Shown one piece after another: positions 32,901 through 38,162 of a DNA stretch of 38,162 nucleotides. This stretch comes from a virus. The position numbers and the translations under genes were made by a program. The notes beneath the pieces were generated by a model. It ran no database searches. It had not been told where the DNA came from and was given only the letters and a program-made list of their open reading frames with translations. The stretch's first letter is position 1, and every line of letters starts with the position of its first letter. The DNA lies in IMG/VR virus record IMGVR_UViG_3300026521_000280, positions 1 through 38,162 of that record. The stretch is one strand, 5' to 3'.

Positions 32901-32929
32901 ATTATACCATATTTATTGACTGAAGTCAA
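32901..32929 (-). promoter_or_regulatory. Early promoter P3 with palindromic operator
   Basis: Minus-strand TTGACT (32929-32924), 17 nt, TATAAT (32906-32901). Palindrome TTGACTGAAGTCAA at 32916-32929, the same as P1. It drives a two-gene unit ending at the terminator near 32138. Confidence 0.88.
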
Positions 32930-32946
32930 GCTTATGTAGTATTTTT

Positions 32947-33936
32947 TTAACATATTGGCATATCCAGTTGATACTCAACTTCTACAACGCTACTAATCCC
33001 GAATATTTCTGTTTTAGGGATTTTTACAGTAAATAGTCTATCATCTTGCCTATTTTTGTGGCATTTAACTACCCTAAAATCATCTTCATAGACTATTTGC
33101 CTAAATTTATCCAATACGGGCTTATTCCCGTTCATTTTTGCCAACTTAATAATGTAGAATATAAAATCTGCGTCGTATTCTGCGTCGTTCCCGTACTTTA
33201 GAGATAGAGTTCCATCTTTTTCACTCCCTTGAGAGAGTTGATTGATTAGATAGATATTGATTTTCAAAGTGCTTGTTAATTCTGATAGAGTTGAACTTAT
33301 TTCGCTAAATCTTTGGACATTATCTATAATCCCTTTTACTCTAATCTTCATAGCACTATCTACTACAAAATGCTTGACTCCTAGTGTGCTTAAAAACTTA
33401 ATCTCATCTATTATATCCCCCAACTCTCGAGACGAGTTATAGTATAAAATGTTTTTCTCGTTATATTTGAATGCTTCCAATTTTTCTACAACTCTATCTT
33501 CTCCCATTTCAAAATCTGCCCAGAAAACTTTTTCCGTATCCGAAAACCCCGTGAGCATCTTCATTAAAATAGATGTTTTTCCACTCCCCCTACTTCCTGC
33601 TATTTGTATAAAATTCCCAAGCCCAAAACCCCCAATCTCTTGGGATTTATACATTTTCTCTGTTACAAGCTCTCTATCTAAAGATAACATTCCTGTACTT
33701 ATCCTTTTTACCTTTGGCTTGTTTTTTACTTTTTGCTTAATTACAGAGATTGGGGTGCTTTTGCTTCTTTTTATTTTATTATCTACTTCGCTTATAACTT
33801 CTAATTTAAGAGTATAGCACTCTTTTAATAGCTCAGTCCCTTTCTTTTCGTCTCCTAACTCGTAAGCTTCTTTTGCTTTATTTTCTAGTATCCACGCTTT
33901 TTTGCTTTTTTCTTCAAGCTCTAACATCTCTTTCAT
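32947..33936 (-). CDS. DnaB-type RecA-fold helicase, C-terminal ATPase part
   Basis: 329 aa. An N-terminal Lys-rich helical region (about residues 1-75) precedes the RecA-fold domain: RISTGMLSLDRELV, Walker A GSRGSGKT (residues 114-121), Walker B HFVVDSA (189-195), INIYLINQLSQGSEKDGT. This is the layout of the DnaB/RadA ATPase domain. It lacks the DnaB N-terminal domain, which appears as the separate gene just upstream. Starts one base after that stop; AAGGAG lies inside the preceding gene. Its product unwinds DNA or remodels a replisome. Confidence 0.82.
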   Translation of the reverse strand: MKEMLELEEKSKKAWILENKAKEAYELGDEKKGTELLKECYTLKLEVISEVDNKIKRSKSTPISVIKQKVKNKPKVKRISTGMLSLDRELVTEKMYKSQEIGGFGLGNFIQIAGSRGSGKTSILMKMLTGFSDTEKVFWADFEMGEDRVVEKLEAFKYNEKNILYYNSSRELGDIIDEIKFLSTLGVKHFVVDSAMKIRVKGIIDNVQRFSEISSTLSELTSTLKINIYLINQLSQGSEKDGTLSLKYGNDAEYDADFIFYIIKLAKMNGNKPVLDKFRQIVYEDDFRVVKCHKNRQDDRLFTVKIPKTEIFGISSVVEVEYQLDMPIC

Positions 33937-33937
33937 C

Positions 33938-34276
33938 TTATCTCCTTATATTATTTATAATTTCTAGTCTTTTTCGGTCATATAACTCTTCCAGGTATCT
34001 TTTTGCCATCTTGAGCGTTATAGGATTTGCTCCTAATATTTCTATAAACTCTTGTGCGAACTTTGTATTTGCCACAGCACTCTCTATATTAATCCCAAGT
34101 AAATCAAATGCTTTAAAATCTTTCTTTAGCTCTTCGTTAATCTTTTCTATAATTCTTTTTTGTAGTGGAGTATCAAAAAGTATCGGATTTAGCTCGAAAA
34201 GTTCCGACTCTTCATACCCTAGAGAGTCTAAAAATAAAAATGTACTAATTATAGCGTTCTGTATGTTTCTATTCAT
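33938..34276 (-). CDS. DnaB N-terminal-domain-like protein (separate subunit)
   Basis: 112 aa. Pattern of the helical DnaB N-domain: AIISTFLFLDSLGYEES, LFELNPILFDTPLQKRIIEKI, and a final AKRYLEELYDRKRLEIINNI matching the Y...l...r.l...a..i block that ends that domain. The helicase ATPase is encoded next, one base downstream, in a different frame. A split DnaB would be held together by subunit contacts; alternatively it is a loader-like helix bundle. Confidence moderate. Confidence 0.6.
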   Translation of the reverse strand: MNRNIQNAIISTFLFLDSLGYEESELFELNPILFDTPLQKRIIEKINEELKKDFKAFDLLGINIESAVANTKFAQEFIEILGANPITLKMAKRYLEELYDRKRLEIINNIRR

Positions 34277-34315
34277 CCTGTAAAACCCTTTTATATATAT
34301 AAAAATTTGAAAAAT

Positions 34316-34351
34316 AAAGTATCATTTTTTACCCACAAAGTACGATACTTT
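34316..34351. repeat. Palindromic repeats between helicase and KilA-N genes
   Basis: AAAGTATC (34316-34323) is inverted at GATACTTT (34344-34351), and a second compact palindrome AAAGTA-CGA-TACTTT occupies 34337-34351, ending at the KilA-N stop codon. No clear T-tract. Could be an operator or weak terminator. Confidence 0.4.
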
Positions 34352-34992
34352 TATTTAATTTCTTGTTTTGCTTTTTTAATAGCTAACTCTATTGCCTGAT
34401 TAGTATCTTTTATTATGTCTGCTAGTAGAGAAATGTAATCGTGAATTTTATCTCTCAATATTAACTGTTGCTCCGTCGCACTATTCCACTCCGACACACC
34501 ACACTCTAATTTTATACGCTTTGCTACAATCTGTATATTTTTATTAAAATCTTTTTTGTTTTTTGCGTGTATAAACAATGCTCCACACATCTTTTTATAG
34601 CTATCCCCACTATCATTTCTAAATTTCAAAAGATTATCAAGTAGCCACTCGTAAACTTCAACTTTTAAATTAGGGTCTATCCAAAGGGCTATATCTAAAA
34701 ACAATAAAGGGTGGACCCAAGTTATAGTTTTATCTTCAGACCCCCTATTTGATGGCTTCCTTCCTCTCCCTGAAGTTTTAATCTTTCCATATTTCTCTTT
34801 TAAAGTATTCATAAAGTCTTTAGTAGAAGATGAATTAAAATAAACATTCAAAGATGTTGGCTCTAATCCGTTCATTACTCTGAATTTATTCCCAGCTCTC
34901 ATTAGGTCGGTCGCACTAAAAAAACCACTTTTACTTTTTTGAGATATTACTTCTCCTAGCACTATTCTATTTAAAACCACTTCCGTTTTCAT
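34351..34992 (-). CDS. KilA-N domain DNA-binding protein
   Basis: 213 aa. KilA-N core: GFFSATDLMRAGNKFRVMNG, SLNVYFNSSSTKDFMNTLKE, TWVHPLLFLDIALWIDPNLKVEVYEWL, the signature of this phage DNA-binding domain. The C-terminal third is helical (CGVSEWNSATEQQLILRDKI), a frequent companion. Usually a transcriptional regulator or antirepressor. A perfect 11-bp inverted repeat precedes its gene and may be its own operator. Confidence 0.88.
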   Translation of the reverse strand: MKTEVVLNRIVLGEVISQKSKSGFFSATDLMRAGNKFRVMNGLEPTSLNVYFNSSSTKDFMNTLKEKYGKIKTSGRGRKPSNRGSEDKTITWVHPLLFLDIALWIDPNLKVEVYEWLLDNLLKFRNDSGDSYKKMCGALFIHAKNKKDFNKNIQIVAKRIKLECGVSEWNSATEQQLILRDKIHDYISLLADIIKDTNQAIELAIKKAKQEIK

Positions 34993-35033
34993 CTATTATA
35001 TTCCTTTTTTAAATAAAGTAAAAAAGTATAATA

Positions 35034-35061
35034 TTTAATTTAAACTTATATTTAAATTAAA
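35034..35061. promoter_or_regulatory. Perfect 11-bp inverted repeat before the KilA-N gene
   Basis: TTTAATTTAAA (35034-35044), spacer CTTATA, TTTAAATTAAA (35051-35061). It lies in an AT-rich 86-bp gap immediately upstream of the KilA-N start. Suitable as an operator for autoregulation, or as an AT-rich unwinding element. Confidence 0.55.
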
Positions 35062-35078
35062 AACATATTAAAATCAAT

Positions 35079-35303
35079 TTAAATAACAACACTTCTATAA
35101 ATTATTAAATCACCTTCTAACTCACGCCAATCTGGATTATCTGCTAATGCTTTATTGGCTTTTAAAATCGCAATCTCAAGCTTCAAGTAGTCCTTGGCAT
35201 CTAAATCTATCTTGCTCCACACTTCTTTTAGATACAAAATCCACTCTGTTTCAGTTTTCGGCTGAGGTGGCTTTGCTCTTTTTGTTCGTCTTCTTTTTCT
35301 CAT
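35079..35303 (-). CDS. Small very basic hypothetical protein
   Basis: 74 aa from the ATG at 35303, beginning MRKRRRTKRAKPPQP, then an amphipathic helical region. ATG 35303 preferred over 35330 because GGATAA is suitably placed before it. The basic N-terminus suggests nucleic-acid binding. Follows the replication initiator gene with a short overlap region. Confidence 0.5.
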   Translation of the reverse strand: MRKRRRTKRAKPPQPKTETEWILYLKEVWSKIDLDAKDYLKLEIAILKANKALADNPDWRELEGDLIIYRSVVI

Positions 35304-35307
35304 AGCT

Positions 35308-36270
35308 TTATCCGAATACAAAATAATCATCTTCTGAATGGCTATCCGACTCTAATAGGTATTTCCCTATCTGTTGGATATACTGCTCTTCACTTGTTCC
35401 AACTAATAGCGAAACATACTCTACATAAGATGATTTGATTTTTTTTACAGAGTCTAAGCTTTTATCTTCTAAAAGTTCATAGGCTTCCAAATTATCCTCA
35501 GTCTCACGGACTTTTGATATAAACTTTTTTAGCCCATTTTTTATCAACTCATCTTTTACTAGCTTACTAAAGAGTTTATAATCAATCTCTTTATGGCTAC
35601 TATCGCACAGAATAGCCCCTTTTTTGCTCTTTTTAGCTCTTGGGGGTATATCGGCTAGGGTTGATGTGTTTTGTGGCTCATTTTGGCTTTGTGGCACACA
35701 TATACTATCTTCTTTACTCAATATATCTTTTGGACTTTCAATATCTTTGTTAGAAGTTTCAATATCCTCTAGTTGCTGTTTAGGGGTAAACCCTATTTGT
35801 TCTTTAACATCTTTTGGACTTACAGAGTCTTTTATTTGCTTATTAGGGGTATCAAACTCATTATGCGTTTTATTATATGAGTTTATTATATGTTGTTTAT
35901 TATCTGTACTATATACATAGTTATTTTCGTATTGTTCCGATGGTGATTTTTCTTTACTATCGGTGATTACTTTGTTTGTGTGTCGGTAATAGTTCGTTTT
36001 ATCCCACTTATTTGACTCATTAAGCCCCTTTTCTACGACTATAAAACCTGCCTCTTTTAACACTTTGATTGCTCTTTTGATAGTATTTAATTTCATATAC
36101 GGAAATAGCTCCTGCCAAGCATTATAAGTGTTGTATGTCCAAAAATATCCATTGATAAAGTTTTGATTGTTTGCCCTGTTCTTATCTACCCAAAAACAAA
36201 TATTTTGATAGATAATCGCGGCTTCAATTCCTACTTCTTTTGCCATCTCTGTATCAAATATGTGTGTCAT
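35308..36270 (-). CDS. Replication initiator / helicase-loader-type protein
   Basis: 320 aa. Residues about 1-100 form the winged-helix domain seen in phage replication proteins of low-GC Gram-negatives: FDTEMAKEVGIEAAIIYQNI, GYFWTYNTYNAWQELFPYMK, TIKRAIKVLKEAGFIV. A long Ser/Asn/Lys-rich linker follows, then a C-terminal helical domain (DYKLFSKLVKDELIKNGLKK, DnaD-like position). Probably binds the origin and loads the DnaB-type helicase encoded downstream. Preceded by the tandem kissing-loop RNA units. Confidence 0.75.
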   Translation of the reverse strand: MTHIFDTEMAKEVGIEAAIIYQNICFWVDKNRANNQNFINGYFWTYNTYNAWQELFPYMKLNTIKRAIKVLKEAGFIVVEKGLNESNKWDKTNYYRHTNKVITDSKEKSPSEQYENNYVYSTDNKQHIINSYNKTHNEFDTPNKQIKDSVSPKDVKEQIGFTPKQQLEDIETSNKDIESPKDILSKEDSICVPQSQNEPQNTSTLADIPPRAKKSKKGAILCDSSHKEIDYKLFSKLVKDELIKNGLKKFISKVRETEDNLEAYELLEDKSLDSVKKIKSSYVEYVSLLVGTSEEQYIQQIGKYLLESDSHSEDDYFVFG

Positions 36271-36300
36271 TTTAATCTCAGGTTCTTAAAATTGATATTC

Positions 36301-36412
36301 TTTAAAGTGTGAGTAATATTTGAAGTTCCCAAGCTTCATTTATTTAAAACACTTTAAAAAGCTATACAACTATACAATAAATAGGTGCTTGGGAAACCTT
36401 TGTTGATATAGC
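36301..36412. ncRNA. Kissing-loop RNA unit 1 upstream of the replication initiator
   Basis: Outer stem TTTAAAGTGT (36301-36310) / ACACTTTAAA (36349-36358) encloses hairpin TGAAG-TTCCCAAG-CTTCA (36321-36338). Second stem GCTATACAAC (36361-36370) / GTTG-A-TATAGC (36402-36412) encloses hairpin AGGT-GCTTGGGAA-ACCT (36383-36399). The loops TTCCCAAGC and GCTTGGGAA are perfectly complementary over 9 nt. It lies 31 bp before the initiator ATG on the minus strand. A copy with compensatory changes is unit 2. Confidence 0.78.
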
Positions 36413-36486
36413 CGTATAACTTATTAAAATGCTCACTTATAACACTTGTATTAGCCTAATGCCATCACTTCCTTTGATAATTAATT

Positions 36487-36588
36487 AAAGTGTGAGTATA
36501 TATGGAAAGTTGCTAAGCTTTACTATATTAAAACACATTTCCAAGAGCAGTATAGCAGGTGCTTAGCAAAACCTTCTGTCTGCTCTTG
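36487..36588. ncRNA. Kissing-loop RNA unit 2 (diverged copy)
   Basis: Same layout as unit 1: AAAGTGT (36487) pairs with ACAC-A-TTT (36533-36540, one bulge), enclosing AAAG-TTGCTAAG-CTTT (36506-36521). CAAGAGCAG (36542-36550) pairs with CTGCTCTTG (36580-36588), enclosing AGGT-GCTTAGCAAA-ACCT (36557-36574). Loops TTGCTAAGC and GCTTAGCAA are again complementary over 9 nt although bases differ from unit 1 at two paired positions. The second stem has changed throughout yet still pairs, so selection is on the structure. Confidence 0.78.
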
Positions 36589-36697
36589 ATAATATGTTTA
36601 AAACTAATATGAATTATACCAAACCCCCCTGAAGATGGGCTAAACCCCTATGTTTTTTTATAGTTACAATATAAGTTTTATTAAAGTTATATTGAAT
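36589..36697. other. Short gene-free stretch
   Basis: AT-rich; no open frame and no repeat stood out. It separates the RNA units from the small gene at 36698-36991 and may contain the promoter of whichever RNA is made on the minus strand, but I saw no convincing box. Confidence 0.3.
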
Positions 36698-36991
36698 TTA
36701 GAAAAAATAATAATAGTTTTTTTGGTGGTTGTGTAAAATACTCATAATTTTCCCATAGGTTTCTTTAAATTTGTTTATCTTTATAGATGAGTGTATGTTT
36801 TTTTTATTCACATAAACCCATAAGCAGCTCTCTCCGACACCAATGTCGGTGACATAGAAAATCTTCAAAAATTGATTTAAATCAAGAAAAATATATGTAG
36901 ATTTTAATACAATACAGTTCCCCAACACCCCTTTGTTAGTAGATATACTCAAGAGTTCCTTTTTGTTTATAAGTTGGGGAATATCAATCAC
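36698..36991 (-). CDS. Hypothetical 97-aa protein with structured leader
   Basis: GTG start at 36991, protein MIDIPQLINKKELLSISTNK... mixed helix and strand, C-terminus rich in Tyr/Phe. No family recognised. The start lies 8 bp below the hairpin at 37000-37027, whose 3' arm includes AGGGGT; AGAGGT may be the ribosome site. It precedes the kissing-loop RNA units and the initiator gene in the same direction, so a role in replication control is possible. Confidence 0.45.
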   Translation of the reverse strand: MIDIPQLINKKELLSISTNKGVLGNCIVLKSTYIFLDLNQFLKIFYVTDIGVGESCLWVYVNKKNIHSSIKINKFKETYGKIMSILHNHQKNYYYFF

Positions 36992-36999
36992 ACACCTCT

Positions 37000-37027
37000 A
37001 CCCCTATGTTATCATTCGCATAGGGGT
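37000..37027 (-). promoter_or_regulatory. 9-bp hairpin in the leader of the 36698-36991 gene
   Basis: ACCCCTATG (37000-37008) and CATAGGGGT (37019-37027), loop 10 nt, perfect stem. On the minus strand its 3' arm lies next to the ribosome site of the downstream gene, so it could control translation. Confidence 0.5.
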
Positions 37028-37055
37028 CTCCTTGAAAAAATATTTTAAGTAATTT

Positions 37056-37065
37056 ATGGTATAAT
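37056..37065 (+). promoter_or_regulatory. Extended -10 promoter-like element
   Basis: ATGGTATAAT matches the extended -10 pattern and closely resembles the late promoter at 628-657. No plus-strand gene follows: downstream DNA is the 3' end of the minus-strand gene at 37147-37761. A transcript would be antisense or a short RNA. The rest of 36992-37146 contains CCCAATGGG (37073-37081) and CCCCTGGGG (37133-37141). Confidence 0.3.
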
Positions 37066-37146
37066 ACGGTTGCCCAATGGGTGGTGTTTTTATTCATTTT
37101 GTTTAATTTTCTTTGCCTCCAGGTCTCCTCTATCCCCTGGGGGCTT

Positions 37147-37761
37147 TTATTCAATCAACCCATCAGCTAAATCTCTCTTTATCTGTTTGCTAATATCAAA
37201 GTTTTCACAATATCCCCCATCAGCTACTTTTATGCCATCATTAGCACTATGGGTACAAAATAAGTTTTCTAAGTTCTCATCAGGTTCAGCGAACTTACAC
37301 AACTCACATCTGGGGCGAACTATTTTATATTCCTTTTGCCCTTTTACAAAAACTTTAATCCCAACTATTTGTTGAGATGGGTTTATCTCTCGAGCATCTT
37401 GAGCGTATCTATATGCCCATACAGAAGCTTCAAGTATTGCCTCTGTTTCTGTGGGGCGATACACTTGTTTAAGTAGTACGACTTTTTTATTATCCCATCT
37501 GTATATTTGGCATAATCCCCAGTCTCCAACCGTTTTCTCTGTTAAGCTTTGGAGAACTAAACCTTTTTGAGCAAAAAAAGTTTTTAGTTTAAAACCAAGA
37601 GTATGGATATTTATAGTAAAATATCCTATTTTCCCCATTCTCTCAGCTTTATATTTTAGAGAGTCGTTATTATCCGACTTTAACCAACTATTTAAAACCT
37701 TTTGACTTAAAACTTCCCCTAAGAGTTCAGGAGGAAGAAGATTTTTGTTTTTTTGTTTCAT
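37147..37761 (-). CDS. Hypothetical early protein with C-terminal Cys cluster
   Basis: 204 aa. N-terminal helical/basic part (LLPPELLGEVLSQKVLNSWL), middle strands (WGLCQIYRWDNKKVVLLKQV), and a C-terminal set CELCKFA ... CTHSAND ... CENF that may bind zinc or an iron-sulfur cluster. Ribosome site AAAGGGAAAAT. Family not recognised. It lies below the repeat-rich control region 37773-37919. Confidence 0.6.
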   Translation of the reverse strand: MKQKNKNLLPPELLGEVLSQKVLNSWLKSDNNDSLKYKAERMGKIGYFTINIHTLGFKLKTFFAQKGLVLQSLTEKTVGDWGLCQIYRWDNKKVVLLKQVYRPTETEAILEASVWAYRYAQDAREINPSQQIVGIKVFVKGQKEYKIVRPRCELCKFAEPDENLENLFCTHSANDGIKVADGGYCENFDISKQIKRDLADGLIE

Positions 37762-37772
37762 ATTTTCCCTTT

Positions 37773-37919
37773 AAATAACTTTCTGTTTGTTTGCCTTTTT
37801 ATGTCAATAAGTTATTTTCTTGATTTCCGAAAATAACTTTCTGTCAAACAACAGTCAAACAAATTACTCACAAAACTAGGGGCTTGGCTGTTGTTTCTGC
37901 TTTTCTAGTCAAACAAATT
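37773..37919. repeat. Repeat cluster between early genes (operator or origin candidate)
   Basis: AAATAACTTTCTGT occurs at 37773-37786 and 37831-37844. A perfect 11-bp inverted repeat AAGTTATTTTC / GAAAATAACTT covers 37809-37819 and 37829-37839. AAACAACAG / CTGTTGTTT is inverted at 37846-37854 and 37888-37896. AGTCAAACAAATT is directly repeated at 37853-37865 and 37907-37919. The density of distinct repeats in 147 bp suggests protein binding sites: operators or replication iterons. Confidence 0.55.
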
Positions 37920-38018
37920 TTTATTCTTCCACTCTCTAAGCATCTGAGCAAACTCAGATACTGACATCGTCTTAATGTTTGGGTTCTTTATTAATCCCTT
38001 TAATTGCTTATTTGTCAT
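37905..38018 (-). CDS. 37-aa hypothetical protein
   Basis: MTNKQLKGLIKNPNIKTMSV... preceded by an excellent ribosome site (AAAGGAGAG). Helical, basic. Starts 11 nt inside the end of the gene upstream (38008-38162), so it is translationally coupled. Function unknown. Confidence 0.6.
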   Translation of the reverse strand: MTNKQLKGLIKNPNIKTMSVSEFAQMLREWKNKNLFD

Positions 38019-38162
38019 CTTCTATCTCTCCTTTCACAGCGTACAAAACGCCGTTTAACTCTTTAATCTCTATTTTGTAGCTACCTGTTCGAGTAACTTC
38101 AACTTTATCGCCTTGGATACGAGTTTGCTCGTCGTATCCTTTAACCAAAAGGGTATCCCCTT
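38008..38162 (-). CDS. C-terminal part of small beta-rich protein (runs off right edge)
   Basis: 51 codons without a start in the window, reading GDTLLVKGYDEQTRIQGDKV and ending GEIEDDK. Beta-hairpin pattern (VEVTRTGSYKIEI). If the map is circular it would continue from the N-terminal fragment at 99-1 after insertion of a single base, giving a protein of about 85 aa. Confidence 0.6.
   Translation of the reverse strand, partial: GDTLLVKGYDEQTRIQGDKVEVTRTGSYKIEIKELNGVLYAVKGEIEDDK

Noticed and set aside
36698-36991. Type III toxin-antitoxin (ToxN-like toxin beside repeat RNA)
   Set aside because: The 97-aa protein lacks any ToxN-like motif or length (about 170 aa), and the RNA units are not 35-40 nt tandem repeats.
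37070-37375. Plus-strand 101-aa frame after the extended -10 element
   Set aside because: It lies antisense to the well-supported minus gene 37147-37761 and has no ribosome site.
1-38162. CRISPR array or integrase/attachment site
   Set aside because: No evenly spaced repeats with spacers and no tyrosine or serine recombinase gene are present.

Overview
The window reads as an almost complete genome, or most of one, of a tailed dsDNA phage with lambda-like (siphovirus) head and tail genes. Base composition is AT-rich, ribosome binding sites are AAGGA/GGAG-like, and promoters are sigma-70 type. An o-spanin-like lipoprotein and a GH19 endolysin point to a Gram-negative host. My best guess for the host is a low-GC group such as Campylobacterota, but that is inference. 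No integrase, recognisable CI-type repressor, tRNA or CRISPR array was found, so a temperate lifestyle is not supported.

Layout. Bases 716-26905 (+) form one long late region: a small HTH protein, small terminase, large terminase (carrying an intein), a 0.9 kb stretch without plus-strand genes that is rich in potential RNA structure, gpW-like joiner, portal, S49 protease with nested scaffold, decoration protein, major capsid protein, head-tail completion and tail terminator proteins, tail tube protein, tail assembly chaperones G/GT with a -1 frameshift site, tape measure, distal tail and fibre proteins, then holin, spanin-like pair and endolysin. Bases 38162-26902 (-), continuing as 403-1 (-), form the early region: replication initiator, KilA-N protein, a DnaB helicase apparently split into two genes, a Rad52-like annealing protein (DUF1071), YqaJ exonuclease, NinB-like and NinG-like recombination proteins, SSB, and many small proteins, several of them single-pass membrane peptides. 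The two arms converge with overlapping stop codons near 26902-26905.

The partial genes at the two ends look like the two halves of one small minus-strand gene, one base out of frame. The window may therefore be a circular map opened inside a gene.

Three near-identical minus-strand promoters (about 450, 32090 and 32915) share a 14-bp palindrome that includes the -35 box and a common leader. They look like a co-regulated early set.

The most unusual material is non-coding. Upstream of the replication initiator lie two diverged copies of a stem-loop module in which two hairpin loops are perfectly complementary over 9 nt, and the loop bases change in a compensatory way between copies. Other intergenic regions (about 4.8-5.27 kb, 12.72-12.80 kb, 30.02-30.11 kb) also carry long nested or crossed inverted repeats with pseudoknot topology. 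The large terminase is interrupted at its ATP-binding loop by a LAGLIDADG intein with the Trp-Cys-Thr signature of class 3 inteins.
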